Origin: Physella acuta
Taxonomy: Eukaryota > Mollusca > Gastropoda > Physidae
NCBI RefSeq assembly: GCF_028476545.1
Contig: NW_026733833.1
Coordinates: forward strand, 1-64,000
Direction: 5' to 3'
DNA length: 64,000 nt
Below are positions 21,720 through 32,654 of the stretch, one piece after another. The notes under the pieces were generated by a model that did no database searches, had not been told where the DNA came from, and saw only the letters and a program-made list of their open reading frames with translations. Position 1 is the first letter of the stretch. Every line of letters starts with the position of its first letter. The position numbers were made by a program, and so were the translations under genes.

Positions 21720-22240
21720 TTGGTATGTAAGTGTAGGGTTTTGCATTGGAGAGATTGGTGTGTGATGGGGTGTTGGAAAGGTTGGTAAGTGGGCATAGGA
21801 TGGGTTGTTGCAGAGGTTGGTGTGTGCAGGTGTGATGGGGTTTCGGGGAGGTTGGTGTGTTGGTGATATCATTTTGTAGGGGTGTTCTGAGTGTTAAGCT
21901 AGGTGTGTGTTAATGGGGTTGTTTGGTGTGTGTAGAGTTGTGCTGTGGTGAGAATGGTGATACCGCAGTGCAGGAAGGGTCGTTGCAGATGTTGTTGTGC
22001 TGGGGTGTTAGAGAGGTTGGTGTGGGAGGGTGTGATGGGGTATTCAAGAGGTTGGTGTGTTAGGGGGGTGATGGGGTGTTAGATAGGTTGGTGTGTGGGG
22101 TGTGATGGGGTGTTGGAGAGGCTAGTGTGTTGGTGATATTATATTGTAGGGGTGTTCTGAGTGTTAAGTTTGTGGTAATGGGATTGTATGGTGTGTGAAG
22201 AGTTGTGCTGTGAGAAGGGTGATACTGCAGTGTAGGGAAT
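21720..22240. repeat. Degenerate G/T-rich minisatellite
   Basis: Repeats of ggttggtgtgt, gtgatggggtgtt and ggagaggttggt at about 35-45 bp. A longer segment with ttgtaggggtgttctgagtg occurs twice (about 21875 and 22145), which suggests a ~270-bp block duplication. Confidence 0.7.
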
Positions 22241-22914
22241 GAGGTCTTTCAATAGGCATAGAAAGCTGAATGCCAATGGTTCCAAATGGTTGTTGCCTAA
22301 GCATATTTTTCAGCCAAAATCGAATATTTTATAATATTTATACAATCAGTACACAATGACTTCTTGTTTTATCAAGGCTTGAAATATTTTTAAAAAAAAA
22401 TTGCCAGTAATAAAACAGTATTTTGGCTGACACTAATTTGGATTAGTAGAATCAGAGTGTTGTGAAGATATGGGATGTTATATTATTTAATATAAATAAA
22501 TAATCTACTAGGCTATACCCCATTGACAGCTATTTTATCATGGAAAACAATTGTAGTGACTTTCATTGTTACTTACATAGACTTTTCAAGCCTATTGGGG
22601 TGGCAAGGGCGTTAATTGTTTACACAGTTTTAGTATATCACTGTTTGTTCACATGGTCTATTTACGTGACGCAGTGTAGCTCTTCTCTAAAAAAATGTGT
22701 TCACTCCCTTCTCTAGTGACTGATATTGAAGTCAGATTTTATTTGTCTGTAGTATGTTATTAAAACAGAGCATTTACAACTGTGATACTGGACTATAGGA
22801 TTTTGTAAATGTTTTGTGGTAAATTGAGTGCTTTGCCTCTAGACTATGTTGTCTTTTATTCTGTGTCAAGTTAAAGTTCTGACCATCTGTAAAGCTTTGG
22901 TCTGTATCAAGTTC
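22241..22914. other. AT-rich intergenic
   Basis: No gene or clear repeat seen. Confidence 0.5.
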
Positions 22915-23460
22915 TGTCCAGTGTTCTGCTTTGTCAATTTCATTTGGTCAGTGTCATGCTTTGCCAGTTTCATTAGGTCAGTGTCATGCTTTGCCAGTTT
23001 CATTAGGTCAGTGTCATGCTATGCCAGTGTCATGGTTTGGTCTGTGTCATGCTTTGCCCAGTGTCATACTTTTGCCACTTTCATTCATTTGGTCAGTGTC
23101 ATGCTTTGCCAGTGTCATTACTTTGGCCAGTGTCATACATTGGTCAGTGTTTTGCTTGAATAATGCTTTGGCCAGTGTTATGCTTGGTCAGTATCATTTG
23201 ACCAATGTCATGCTTTAGCCAGTATCATGTTTTGCCAGTTTCAGTTGACCAGTGTCATGCTTTGGCCAGTGTCAGTTTCTTACCCGTTTTATGAATGACT
23301 AGTGTCAAGTTCTGACCTGTGTCAACTTCTGACCAATTTTATCCATTGCCCAGTGTCAAGTTCTGACCTGTGTCAAGTCCCAGCATGTGTCAAGCTCTGG
23401 ATTGCATCATGCTCCAGCCCCTGTCAAGCCGTGACCTGCGTCACACCATGACCTACCTCT
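22915..23460. repeat. ~30-bp minisatellite (gtcatgctttgccagt)
   Basis: Units such as GGTCAGTGTCATGCTTTGCC recur at about 30 bp through 23280, then grade into cagtgtcaagttctgacctg units. Leucine/serine-rich frames in it are artefacts. Confidence 0.85.
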
Positions 23461-24020
23461 TGTGGCCATGCCTAATCATGATTCCTCTGATTGTTAAACT
23501 TGGGCAGATAACAACTTTGAGATGGTACTTTTAACACAGCATCACATGACCACAGATAGCACACATCAGCCCGGGCGTGTTGCAGTAGTAGTTGTTTTGG
23601 TTTGGTCTTTGTACTGACAGTGATAGTATGTATTGTTTTGTTTATGCTCTCTAGAAGGATGGATTGTTATTGTTTGTTTTATTGTTGTATCAGGGATTTG
23701 ATTATCAGTTGTTTAGACAGTTTTACTAGGTTAATCTATTTTATTTTTATAAATAGTTAAATGTTATGCATTTGCATAAATATGTCTCTATGTAATTATG
23801 ATGCCCATTTTGATAAACCGCTAGTTATAAATAAATCATACCACATTATCTAGTAAGTCCCTCATCCCTACCTTATTGGTTAATGGGAGCCCATATTTAT
23901 CAATGAATACCTCAAAGTAAAGTATACAGTCCATTATAATGTAGTACAAAATATTTAGCAATGATTTCTGTATTAAAAAGTATGTAAAATGTAGATTTAC
24001 TTGTGTATGTATTAATGCAT
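23461..24020. other. AT-rich intergenic
   Basis: No gene or clear repeat seen. Confidence 0.5.
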
Positions 24021-24032
24021 GTGTATATATCT

Positions 24033-24204
<172 letters not shown>

Positions 24205-24531
24205 GATGTTACAAAGACTTGGGTGCATGTACTTCCCTATTATATACACACACCTACATATGCATATACTTAAAATTGTGTGTGTGCACTTTCCCTCCAT
24301 GAGTCTCTACAGATATGACCTGTACTTTAATGCTATTTACACTTTTGATCCCACTTTGTAAACAACATCAGCCAATCAAAATTTTACCCTCTGGTAGTTT
24401 AAAAACTAAAACTGTTGAGTCAGCATAACTGTGTAGTGTACTGTTTGATCAGCAGCTTGCTATGACTAACTAGTTAGGCAGGCTAACATGTCAGATGAGG
24501 CCAGTGGCTTCTTGTTCATTTTTGTTTTACT

Positions 24532-25245
24532 CTCCACCATACCTTTAGTGCTCCACCATCCCTTTTGTTTGTATGATCCACCATTCTGTGAATGCTCCAC
24601 CATCCCTTGTGTTTGTATGATCCACCATTCTGTGAATGCTCCACCATCCCTTGTGTTTGTATGATCCACCATTCTGTGAATGCTCCACCATCCCTTGTGT
24701 TTGTATGATCCACCATTCTGTGAATGCTCCACCATCCCTTTTGTTTGTATGATCCACCATTCTGTGAATGCTCCACCATCCCTTGTGTTTGTATGATCCA
24801 CCATTCTGTGAATGCTCCACCATCCCTTGTGTTTGTATGATCCACCATTCCGTGAATGCTCCATCATCCCTTGTGTTTGCTTTATCATCCCCTATATGCT
24901 CCACCATCCCATCTATGCCCCACCATCCCTTGCATATTCCATCATACTTTATATGCTCCACCATACATATGTATGCCACATCATATCCCTGTGTGCTCCA
25001 CAATCCACTGTAAACTCCACCACCCTTTATACTCAATCAAACTCATATACTCTTCCATGCTTTGTATGCTCCACCATCCCCTGCATACTCCACCATCCCA
25101 CCCCATATATAACACCATCCCACCCCTTATATTACACCATCCTTTGTGTAGTATACCATCCCCTATATACTCCACCATCCTATAAAATACTCCACCATCC
25201 CCCATATACTCCACCATCCCCATATACTCCACCGTCCCCTGTATG
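24532..25245. repeat. 44-bp minisatellite grading into ~22-bp repeats
   Basis: About seven near-identical 44-bp units contain CTCCACCATCCCTTGTGTTT and gatccaccattctgtgaatg (to about 24868). They are followed by shorter, more diverged ctccaccatccc units. The 44-bp unit looks like two fused 22-bp units. Frames on both strands remain open for 80-160 codons only because of the repeat. Confidence 0.92.
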
Positions 25246-25458
25246 TATGTATGAATATGTGTGATCCAGCATTAGCTAGATGTACGCTTGACTTATCCTG
25301 CAGGCCCAACTCCACCAGAGCATGGTAAAACTTATTTGCATAGAGAAGGGTGGAGCCCTGGTATACTGTAAACCTTCTATAACACAGTAACATTCTTCTA
25401 GGTTTACTTATCTGACATAATTGAGAGATACATGTTTTTAAATTCTCTCTCGCTACAT

Positions 25459-25463
25459 ATATA

Positions 25464-25512
<49 letters not shown>
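25459..25512. repeat. (TA)n microsatellite
   Basis: Uninterrupted TA over about 45 bp, preceded by catatatacc. Confidence 0.95.
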
Positions 25513-25514
<2 letters not shown>

Positions 25515-26519
25515 TATGTATTTATGCACATATACAATAAATATTTATGTTTAGAAATATATGTAGTATAACTACTGAAGTCTGCTACCATATATTATAC
25601 TGCACACTATGTAACATGTTTTAAATGTATGCAGTGTTTCAAAAGACTATGTAGTTTTTAGCCTCCATTAAAGTTTACGATTACAGCAATTTGAACTAGG
25701 TGTGCATATTGAGTTACCTGTGATGTGGGGGTGATACCCCATTAGATGTTAACACATTAGGGAGGGTTGGGTAATGGTTAGAGGTAACTTGTTACATTAT
25801 GTGATACCCTTGAAAAAAAAAAACTAATTAGATTATTGATACCCTTGCTAATTAGTTAAATTTTTTTTTCTTCATGGATGTTCTAGTTTGACCTTATTTG
25901 GTTTGGAAATATATTTTTAGCTCTCTCCTGTGGGTTCTGTTTAAAGTCCATTGAATTTTTTATAATGGGTACTGGTTAGCAGCATTCCCCCTAATCTGTG
26001 CCATTGTATGGCAGTGCATTAGTTATCAACGTGCTGCACAGTCATTTTGCAAAATACGAATATCCTTGTATAAGACTTTACCAACACTATGCACACAAAA
26101 CAAATATTGCACTCAAAGCATTTTTCTTCTTAGAGGAAATGTTGGTCAGGAGGGTGAAACTTTGTTCTTGATAACTATATAACCTTAGGCCTAGAAACTT
26201 TCAGCTTTGTTAAGGTTGCCTCAATAAAGTAAGGTTTGAATACTATTGCTTTGTTTGTTCATAGTCCAGACTAACAAGTAGTAAAATAACAATTAGGCCT
26301 ATTGAACGTATTTCCTCATCGTTTACACAAACAATTAGTGTGCCTGTTATAACACACTTGTAACAATAGAGGTTGTGGATGTAATGGTCTAGTTAATTAC
26401 ACTGCCATTCAAGGGTTGAAATTTTTTCATTTGAGTTTTAATTATAGGATAGGCTTGTAATTGTAAATTAGCTTAATGACTAGGATTAGTCTTAAAACCA
26501 TGATAACAGTGAAATAACA
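25513..26519. other. AT-rich intergenic
   Basis: No gene, RNA gene or clear repeat seen. Confidence 0.45.
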
Positions 26520-26830
26520 TGATGGGGAGTTGGTTAAAGTCATGTCTTCAGGGCTATCTTGGTCAGATTCTTTTCCTTTCGCCATGTGAGGGTCTATCTT
26601 GTTATTTAGGATACAGGCTTCCTGAGTGTATGGCCAATCCATTTCCATTTTCTCTGGAGGATCTCTCCTTCAGTTGGTAATGTTGCACTAGTACCCCATT
26701 TATGATGATGTTCAGCCAGCGTATTCGAATGATCTTTCTGATGCATGAGTTTATAAATTGTATTTTCTTCTTAGTTGTGTGTAGTTTTTCTCCATGTCTC
26801 AGCTCCATAGAGTAAAACAGGTTTTACTAG
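26520..26830 (-). mobile_element. LINE (non-LTR retrotransposon) ORF2 C-terminal remnant
   Basis: On the minus strand, one frame gives pieces resembling the end of LINE polymerases: a motif like LLYGAETW near 26815-26795, then KKIQFINSCIRKIIRIRW. A shifted frame follows with KWKWIGHTLRKP and ALTW-like text. That order (tyrosine/tryptophan motif, FINSCLRKI, WIGH-LRK, ALTWNP) is typical of the conserved tail of several invertebrate LINE families. At least one frameshift and in-frame stops show it is dead. Only the 3' tail survives. The clade is not assigned. Confidence 0.6.
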
Positions 26831-26877
26831 TATGTGTTAAACTATTTTGTTTAATTTTTTTGTTTTATTATTCTCAG

Positions 26878-27149
26878 GTAACAGATGTGAACCAACTGTG
26901 GTTACATTTCAAGCAGCCTTCACATCAGGCACATTATTGATTCTCTGTACCTGTACTGTAACACCTATAAAAAAAACACCTGAAAAATAAAAAATAAAAT
27001 TACTTCAAATGGTTTGGAGTGACAAGTAAGGAGCCAGTCTATTGGAGCATCTTCAGCTGAGCCAACCAATCCTAGGTGTTGTACCATGTGATGGAAGGAC
27101 CACTCACTGATCCACTGTCAGCAATGTGAATGTCGAGTGAAATTGAGGT
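26878..27149 (+). other. Candidate non-coding exon
   Basis: The acceptor tgttttattattctcag ends at 26877 and the donor GAG|GTGAGTAA starts at 27150. All three frames contain stops, so it could only be a UTR or non-coding RNA exon. The poly-A-like patch at 26968-27000 argues somewhat against it. Confidence 0.25.
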
Positions 27150-27289
27150 GAGTAACTTCTGATCGTTCATTGTAGGCGTGAGTCACCGTCATGACTCATG
27201 TTATTTTAATTCGTCTGATTAAAAAGGGACAGGTGCTTATATTTTTTTTTTATCTTTTCTGATAAAGTAGGTTATTTGTTAGTTATCTT

Positions 27290-27396
27290 GACTGTTTTTC
27301 CCCTACATCATTTGGTCAATACCACACCACCTTGGTTACTGCCCAAACAGTTTCCCTAACTCAGCTATTATGGGTAACTGACTCAAACTAAGATTG
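27290..27396 (+). repeat. SINE family A fragment
   Basis: Carries tttccctaactcagct and ttatgggtaactgactca, the middle of family A. It is weakly conserved and sits next to the MITE at 27405. Confidence 0.4.
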
Positions 27397-27404
27397 TTCT
27401 AGGC

Positions 27405-27611
27405 CAGTGGTTCTTAACCTTTTTTGAGGTACCGAACCCCCACCCGTTTCATTTGCAGATTCATCAAACTTTTCTTAATAGTTCCATCGTCCACACTGAC
27501 AAAATCCGATTGTGAAACATGTGTCTGTTGTGTGTCTTGAGCTCTGCCGAACCCCTGAGACTGATTCACCAAACCCCTGAGGCTCTATCGAACCCAGGTT
27601 AAGAACCACTG
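27405..27611. mobile_element. hAT (Charlie-like) MITE, family C
   Basis: The ends are inverted repeats: CAGTGGTTCTTAACCTTTTT and AGGTTAAGAACCACTG. The flanks TTCTAGGC and TTCTCTGC match at 6 of 8. The end sequence is the common Charlie-type hAT terminus. The inside repeats ccgaacccctgag-like phrases. It has no coding capacity. Confidence 0.85.
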
Positions 27612-27619
27612 TTCTCTGC

Positions 27620-28115
27620 AAAATGCTGAAAGTGCAATAATTTTGTTTTTAGGTGTAGTTGTAAGGGAGGGACGATTTTATAAATATCTCTACTGTGTAA
27701 TGTGTATATGGGGGAACAAAGCATCTATTATGTGAATTCTGTACAGAATTCTTCAGAGGGAAAAGTGTATATTAATGACAAAACTGACGCAGTTCAAATT
27801 TCTATGTTTTTAAACATGTATACAATCAATTTATTCCCACTCCTAACTGTCTACATTTTACTCCTACTCTCTAAACTATCTCCTGGTCCTAACAATATCT
27901 GTATTCAACTGCTTTCTAACACTCAATTAACCTATTCCCCTATGACCCACAGTCTAACTCTTACCAAATCCTAACGCTTGGTCAGCTGACCATCACACAT
28001 GACCGGTCAGTTGGTTCAACTGCTTTTCATTTGGTTCTAGCTGACCTAAGCTAATTCATAGTTTCTATGTTTTCTCCTTTCTGCTTGACCTATTTCTAAT
28101 CTTGCCTAACTTTGC
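27620..28115. other. Intergenic
   Basis: No supported gene. A 90-codon frame at 27702-27974 is pyrimidine/AT-driven and has no recognisable domain. Short ggtcagctgacc-like phrases recur at 27980-28055. Confidence 0.4.
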
Positions 28116-28117
28116 AT

Positions 28118-28165
28118 CATCACGACTACTAACCAGAAAGTCTCGAGTTCAAATCTCATGCTTGA
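28118..28165 (+). repeat. tRNA-like SINE head fragment
   Basis: Contains aaagtctcgagttcaaatctc, the B-box region shared with the SINE heads at 28262 and 28529. Confidence 0.45.
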
Positions 28166-28261
28166 GCCAGTTGTATGTCCCTGATTACACTCAGCACTGC
28201 AGGGTACCATACTGGATAATTGATGAGAAATTTAAAAAAAAAAAATGGAAGTTTGGGTATA

Positions 28262-28520
28262 CGGGGGGTCGGCGTAGTCGAGTCGGTAAAGCTCATGGTT
28301 GCTAAACCGAAAAGACTCGAGTTTGAACCCTCGGGCAGATGAGGCTCGTAAGTTGGGGACAGCTACTCTTCTAGAAGAGACAACTCCAAAATCAAACGAC
28401 TGCTGCCTTGCAGTTTGTTCTTGGTTGGACAAAGGCTATGGAAGCAAATCCAAAAAGAAAAGCAGGCTGAAATCGGAGTCAATGGTCTCATAATGGCATA
28501 ACCAGTTGACACATAACGCT
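28262..28520 (+). repeat. tRNA-derived SINE, family B, near full length
   Basis: The tRNA-like head has an A box in GTAGTCGAGTCGG and a B box in GAGTTTGAACCCTC. The conserved body follows: gggacagctactcttctag, agacaactccaaaatcaaac, gactgctgccttgcag, GGACAAAGGCTATGGAAGCA, aaaagcaggctgaaatcgg. Other copies are at 4989-5112 and 29865-30020. It would be transcribed by RNA polymerase III and mobilised by a LINE, as is known for SINEs. Confidence 0.85.
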
Positions 28521-28528
28521 TAATTGTG

Positions 28529-28656
28529 TTGGAGGCGTGGTCGAGTCGGCAAAAGCTCATGGTTGATACATTCGAAAAAGTCTCGAGTTCAAACCCTCTG
28601 GCAGATAAGGCTCGATCCCTTCCAACACTAAAAATTAAAAAAGAAGAAGAAGAAGG
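28529..28656 (+). repeat. tRNA-derived SINE, family B head, short form
   Basis: Head only: GGCGTGGTCGAGTCGG (A box), then gtctcgagttcaaaccctc (B box), then a short A-rich end and (AAG)n tail. It lacks the body present in the adjacent copy, so it is a truncated copy or a shorter subfamily. Confidence 0.75.
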
Positions 28657-28659
28657 GTA

Positions 28660-29216
28660 TACAGGGATAGATTGACTTGTAGCAATATTTACTATTCCAC
28701 TTATATTTTGGTTATGATCAAATGTACTAACACAATGTGATTCTCAAGCTTGCTGGTATAAATCTATCCTAAAGTTAAATGTGCAGTAATCAGGCCTGTT
28801 TTCTTTCCTTCAGTTTTTGTATTCAATCTTTACATGTGACAAAGCTATTTCCAATTTTAGCGGTGGGATTTAATCAGCCGAACTTTGATTTCAATTAGAG
28901 ATTAATTAGGCCCTGGTAATTTCAATTTAAGGCACATAAAAATTAGCTCTTACTCTAATTAACAATCACAAGAATAAAAAAAACCAACAGGAAACATAAT
29001 CAGCTAGTTTTAAATCATTCTTTTAAACAGGTAATAAAGGTCTTCCTTATAGTTTTCAGTGACATTAGAATGTGTTAAGTGGATATTTGTGTAGTTTTGG
29101 GCAAGGTTTTGATTAGTGTTAATAAGGATAGTTTTTTGTTGACACCTTTTCACACACAAATTTAGTTTTATGTTGACTTTTGTGTGTTTGAAAATGTGTA
29201 AATAAAGCACATTTTC
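28660..29216. other. AT-rich intergenic
   Basis: No gene or clear repeat seen. Confidence 0.5.
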
Positions 29217-29405
29217 GACACTTATGGCTGGTGAAGTAGAGTTCACCTGTATCAGTGACCTCGGCATATGAAAGGATAGTGTTGTCGGCACTACGTCCAG
29301 CCGCTTTTACTTTTCCCAACGTCAGTCAGGTACCCATCAGAGCTGGGTGGACTCATGGACATGCTACAGACTCGAACTCCTTACTTTCGGATTAACAGTC
29401 GAACA
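29217..29405 (-). repeat. SINE family A
   Basis: Minus-strand copy. Reading the plus strand it runs gaagtagagttcacctgtat, cctcggcatatgaaagg, cactacgtccagccgctttt, aggtacccatcagagctggg, then the inverted head with gactcgaactcc. Moderately diverged. Confidence 0.85.
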
Positions 29406-29864
29406 TTGTGTGTGTAAATGACGCGATATTTTGAATAATCAGCAATTCAGTATATGAATCGATATCTATTTTGAAGTGGTGACTCATCTAGGTCATTAAC
29501 CTGTTAACACATTCCCTGTAAACCTGTTTTGTTTTTAAATGTATCTGTTTCTTCTAATTATGCCCTTCCTGTGGAGTGTGTTATAGTATTAATGGAAACA
29601 GGATTTGAATTCGAGAGGTAAAAATAGAACGGGCTTGACAAATCTTCACGGGTTTCCTGCTAGTAATGGAGGGGATTTGGCTTGTGTTGACATTTTTGTT
29701 TTTAATTTGAAATCTACGTGAGGTGGGGGAGGGGGGGGGGGGGGGGGGTATCGTAAGGGTTGGGTTGTATAAAACAAGTAGACACGGTAGAATTTAGTGT
29801 TGTAGTAAATCGTGCCAAAACGGCCCCGACAAAATAACTCCGTCAAAAGGGTCAGCTAAATTTA
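29406..29864. other. Intergenic with a G tract
   Basis: A G run of about 25 near 29724-29749 is preceded by a T/A-rich segment. No gene is seen. Confidence 0.45.
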
Positions 29865-30075
29865 AAGGTACCGAGTTCGAACCCCCGGAGAAATGAGGCT
29901 CGATTTGCTGGGGGACAGCAACCCGTCTAGGAGAGATAACTCCAGAATCAAACAACTGCTGCCTAGTATCTTTTTCTTGTATGGACAAAGGCTGTGGAAG
30001 CAAATCCAAAATCCGTAGCCTGCATCAGATATTGACCTGAGAGCAGCAGCCAGTTCCCGCATTGGCCGGCCAACG
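29865..30075 (+). repeat. SINE family B
   Basis: The end of the tRNA-like head (CCGAGTTCGAACCCCCGG) is followed by the body (gggacagcaacccgtctagg, aactccagaatcaaacaactg, ggacaaaggctgtggaagc). The last ~60 bp (tgcatcagatattgacctgag, cgcattggccggccaacg) are not present in the 28262 copy and may be an extended 3' part or flanking DNA. Confidence 0.75.
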
Positions 30076-30591
30076 TACGAAATACGATGTCAATTTTAAA
30101 GATCTTCTGATATTAGTCAGCACTCAAGATCATTTTAAACTCTTCGGATTGTAGCGCTCCCCTTAGAATCCCGAGGCAGCCGCCCAACCCGTCCCACCCT
30201 GGTTACGCCATGCAAGGGTGTGTTTTATTTTTAGTGTTGTGAAGCTAAGGAGGGAGTTGTCTCACATATAAGGGTCTTACACACAACCTACTATATTTTT
30301 CTTCATCCAAGATAAGAGCTCTTCCCATTTACGACCGTCATTACCGACAGCAATAAATTCGTGACCTTTGTTACATTTCGTTGTAAATTTGTAACATTTT
30401 TCTCTCACGTCTTAACTTTGTGACGGTGTGATGTCGAGAGTGGTTTATGTCATATTTTTTTGTGGCTGGTTTGTCTTTATCTGTTGTGGTTTCTTTTTTA
30501 TGGTGGACACTTAGGACTTGTGGGCTCCTAGCTTTAGGGCTTGCTATGTGCATGTATGAACATGTGGAGATGATTAAAGTGTCTATATGCG
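30076..30591. other. Intergenic
   Basis: No supported gene. Small frames on both strands at 30371-30704 owe their length to the adjoining MITE and have no domain. Confidence 0.45.
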
Positions 30592-30787
30592 CAGACTTTT
30601 TTCTCCGGGGTGTGGAGGGGGGGGGGGCACTTGAGGGGGGCCGGACTACATATTCGGGGGGGGGGGGGGGGCTGGACACTGGTAAAAGTATGTTTTCTAT
30701 ATAAATTTCATTTCGATCGGGGGGGGGGGGGCGGTAGACTTTCTTCGGGGGAGAGGGACCCCGAAGAGATGCCTGGAAAAAATTCTG
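30592..30787. mobile_element. hAT-like MITE, family A
   Basis: Starts CAGACTTTTTTCTCCGGGG, ends GATGCCTGGAAAAAATTCTG. The flanks TATATGCG and TACATGTG match at 6 of 8. It has the same short left end as the copy at 20896 and the same core (ctggtaaaagtatgttttc, atataaatttcatttcgatc). Confidence 0.85.
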
Positions 30788-30914
30788 TACATGTGTAGAA
30801 GAATTGTTGTTTTTTTTTATCTCAGTATGTCTCGCGTCATAGTGGGAATGTCCTAATATATCTTATTTATTAAAAAAAAAGTGAAGTTCCCTTTTCGAAT
30901 CTGGCGCTACAAGG

Positions 30915-31132
30915 GGCAAGTGAAGCAGAGTTTACCTGTTTTTATTACCTCGGCATATGAAGGGATAATGTTGACAGCACTATGCCCAGCCGCCTTTACT
31001 TTCCATAACGTGAGTTAGGTACCTAGCACAGCTGGGTGGACTTAGGGGCGTCAGACTGACCTGAACCCGGACTCGACCTCGAGAATATCGGATGAGCAGT
31101 TTAGCGCTCTACTGCTCGGTCCTATTTTAGTT
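30915..31132 (-). repeat. SINE family A, near full length
   Basis: Minus-strand copy with the whole body in order. The inverted tRNA-like head ends in gcgctctactgctcggtcc. Well conserved against the 41075 copy. Confidence 0.9.
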
Positions 31133-31139
31133 TGTCGGA

Positions 31140-31495
31140 ATTTCTTAAATTGTGTTAGGTTTAAGAATGGCTTAGTTTGCATGGGTGTCATACTGGGAAT
31201 CTCTTAGTTTAGGGGGAGTGGCTCAGTAGGATTTCATAATGTCCTAACAAGAACCTTGTTTTTTTTTTTACTTAGGATATGTCTTGGAAAGTAAAATGCA
31301 TTTCTGTAGGGTTTATAGCGTTTATTTTCAGCGTACCCATGCCACATATCCATAAACCAGTCTACTCTTGGATAATGCTTATGAATCAACTACAAATATC
31401 CCTACTTGTGTTGACATATGTGTAATGTAATGCATTTCATTTATAATTTTCATTTTAATAAGTAATTAGCCATTGTCAATTAAAGTGATGAGTCA
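31140..31495. other. AT-rich intergenic
   Basis: No gene or clear repeat seen. Confidence 0.5.
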
Positions 31496-32654
31496 TCCTA
31501 ATATATAAATCCCCACGTTCGCACATCTCTCTCTCTCTCTCTCTCTCTGTCTGTCCGCAAAATATTTTCGCCGGACATCACGTCAGAATCGGCAGCGATA
31601 TATGAAGAACTTTTTACGGACTTTTGTTGAAAATAATATGTGAGATGTTTTAAATGTATAACCACAATTTTAGTTAAAGAAGAAAAATAAAAATTAAAGG
31701 CGTATTCGAATGTAGAGAAACAGTATTATTTATGCAACCGGAAAAGCATTAATATATGTGAAAAAGAACGCATAAATATGTGACGTCACTATTGCTTATA
31801 CATTAACTAATGACGTCATCTGCCGTGTTTAGAATGAAAAGAAATGAACTATTTCATTCAAATTTGATTTAGATCTACGTACACTATGAAATGTATACAA
31901 TACAATTTTTCCGGCCTAAACTCATAAAATTTATTTGGATTCTAGATCTAGAGATTCTAGATCTAGACTAAATCTAAATCTAAATCTACGCAATAACTAG
32001 ATCTAGACGTAGACGCTAAGATCTAGATTTAGTTAGACTCTAACTTCTCTAAAATCAATTCCAAAAATAAATTTCTATATTAGGACTAATCTATTTCAAG
32101 ACTTATTTATTTTATACAAAATCTTTGTTTGGAACTGGCTAATTTGGGATAAAAAATTAATTTGAAAGAATAGGCATATTCGCGTAAGTTAAGATTTTAA
32201 AATACGTGTTTCATTCTCCGTATTTTATAAGGTGCCTAAATAGCGGAGATGTTAGTGTACATTAAACCACGCAGGTGGTGCGGGTTCGAGACACAGCAAG
32301 TCAACTTGGTTAATGTATTCTTTTTTATTATGCTCGGGCTAAACTTAGAAAAAAAATTCTTTTAGGAATCTAGATCTAGATTGTCGGGTGTCCGATAGGC
32401 GCTTCAAATTTGGCATGATCTTGCCTTGGTGCGACAGAACACGGGGGCCGGTTGGCCGAAAAGTCTACGATGTGGGGGTCAAAACTGACCTCGACTGACC
32501 GGTACCTTATATGAGCTATAAATCGAAAAAAAATGTCCACGGAGGAACCTCTTCATAACTCTTGAGGTCGTAGACCGACCTTCGGGCGAATTAATTAAGC
32601 ATTCAAATTCTCAATGTTTTCGAAAGCCTAAGCGAAGCTGGGCAGCATGCCTAG
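31496..32654 (+). mobile_element. Possible non-autonomous Helitron
   Basis: The left end TCCTAATATATAAATCCC follows an A and leads into a ctctgtctgtccgc region, a layout seen at Helitron 5' ends. The right end has a short hairpin (GCCTAAGCGAAGCTGGGC, 32628-32645), then CTAG at 32651-32654 followed by T. This fits insertion between A and T and a CTRR end. There is no helicase frame, so it would be non-autonomous. The interior includes AGATCTAG-rich sequence and a tRNA-like B box (gcgggttcgagac, 32280). Proposed from the ends only. Confidence 0.4.

Noticed and set aside
24466-25264. Frames of 80-163 codons on both strands
   Set aside because: Products of the 44-bp minisatellite.
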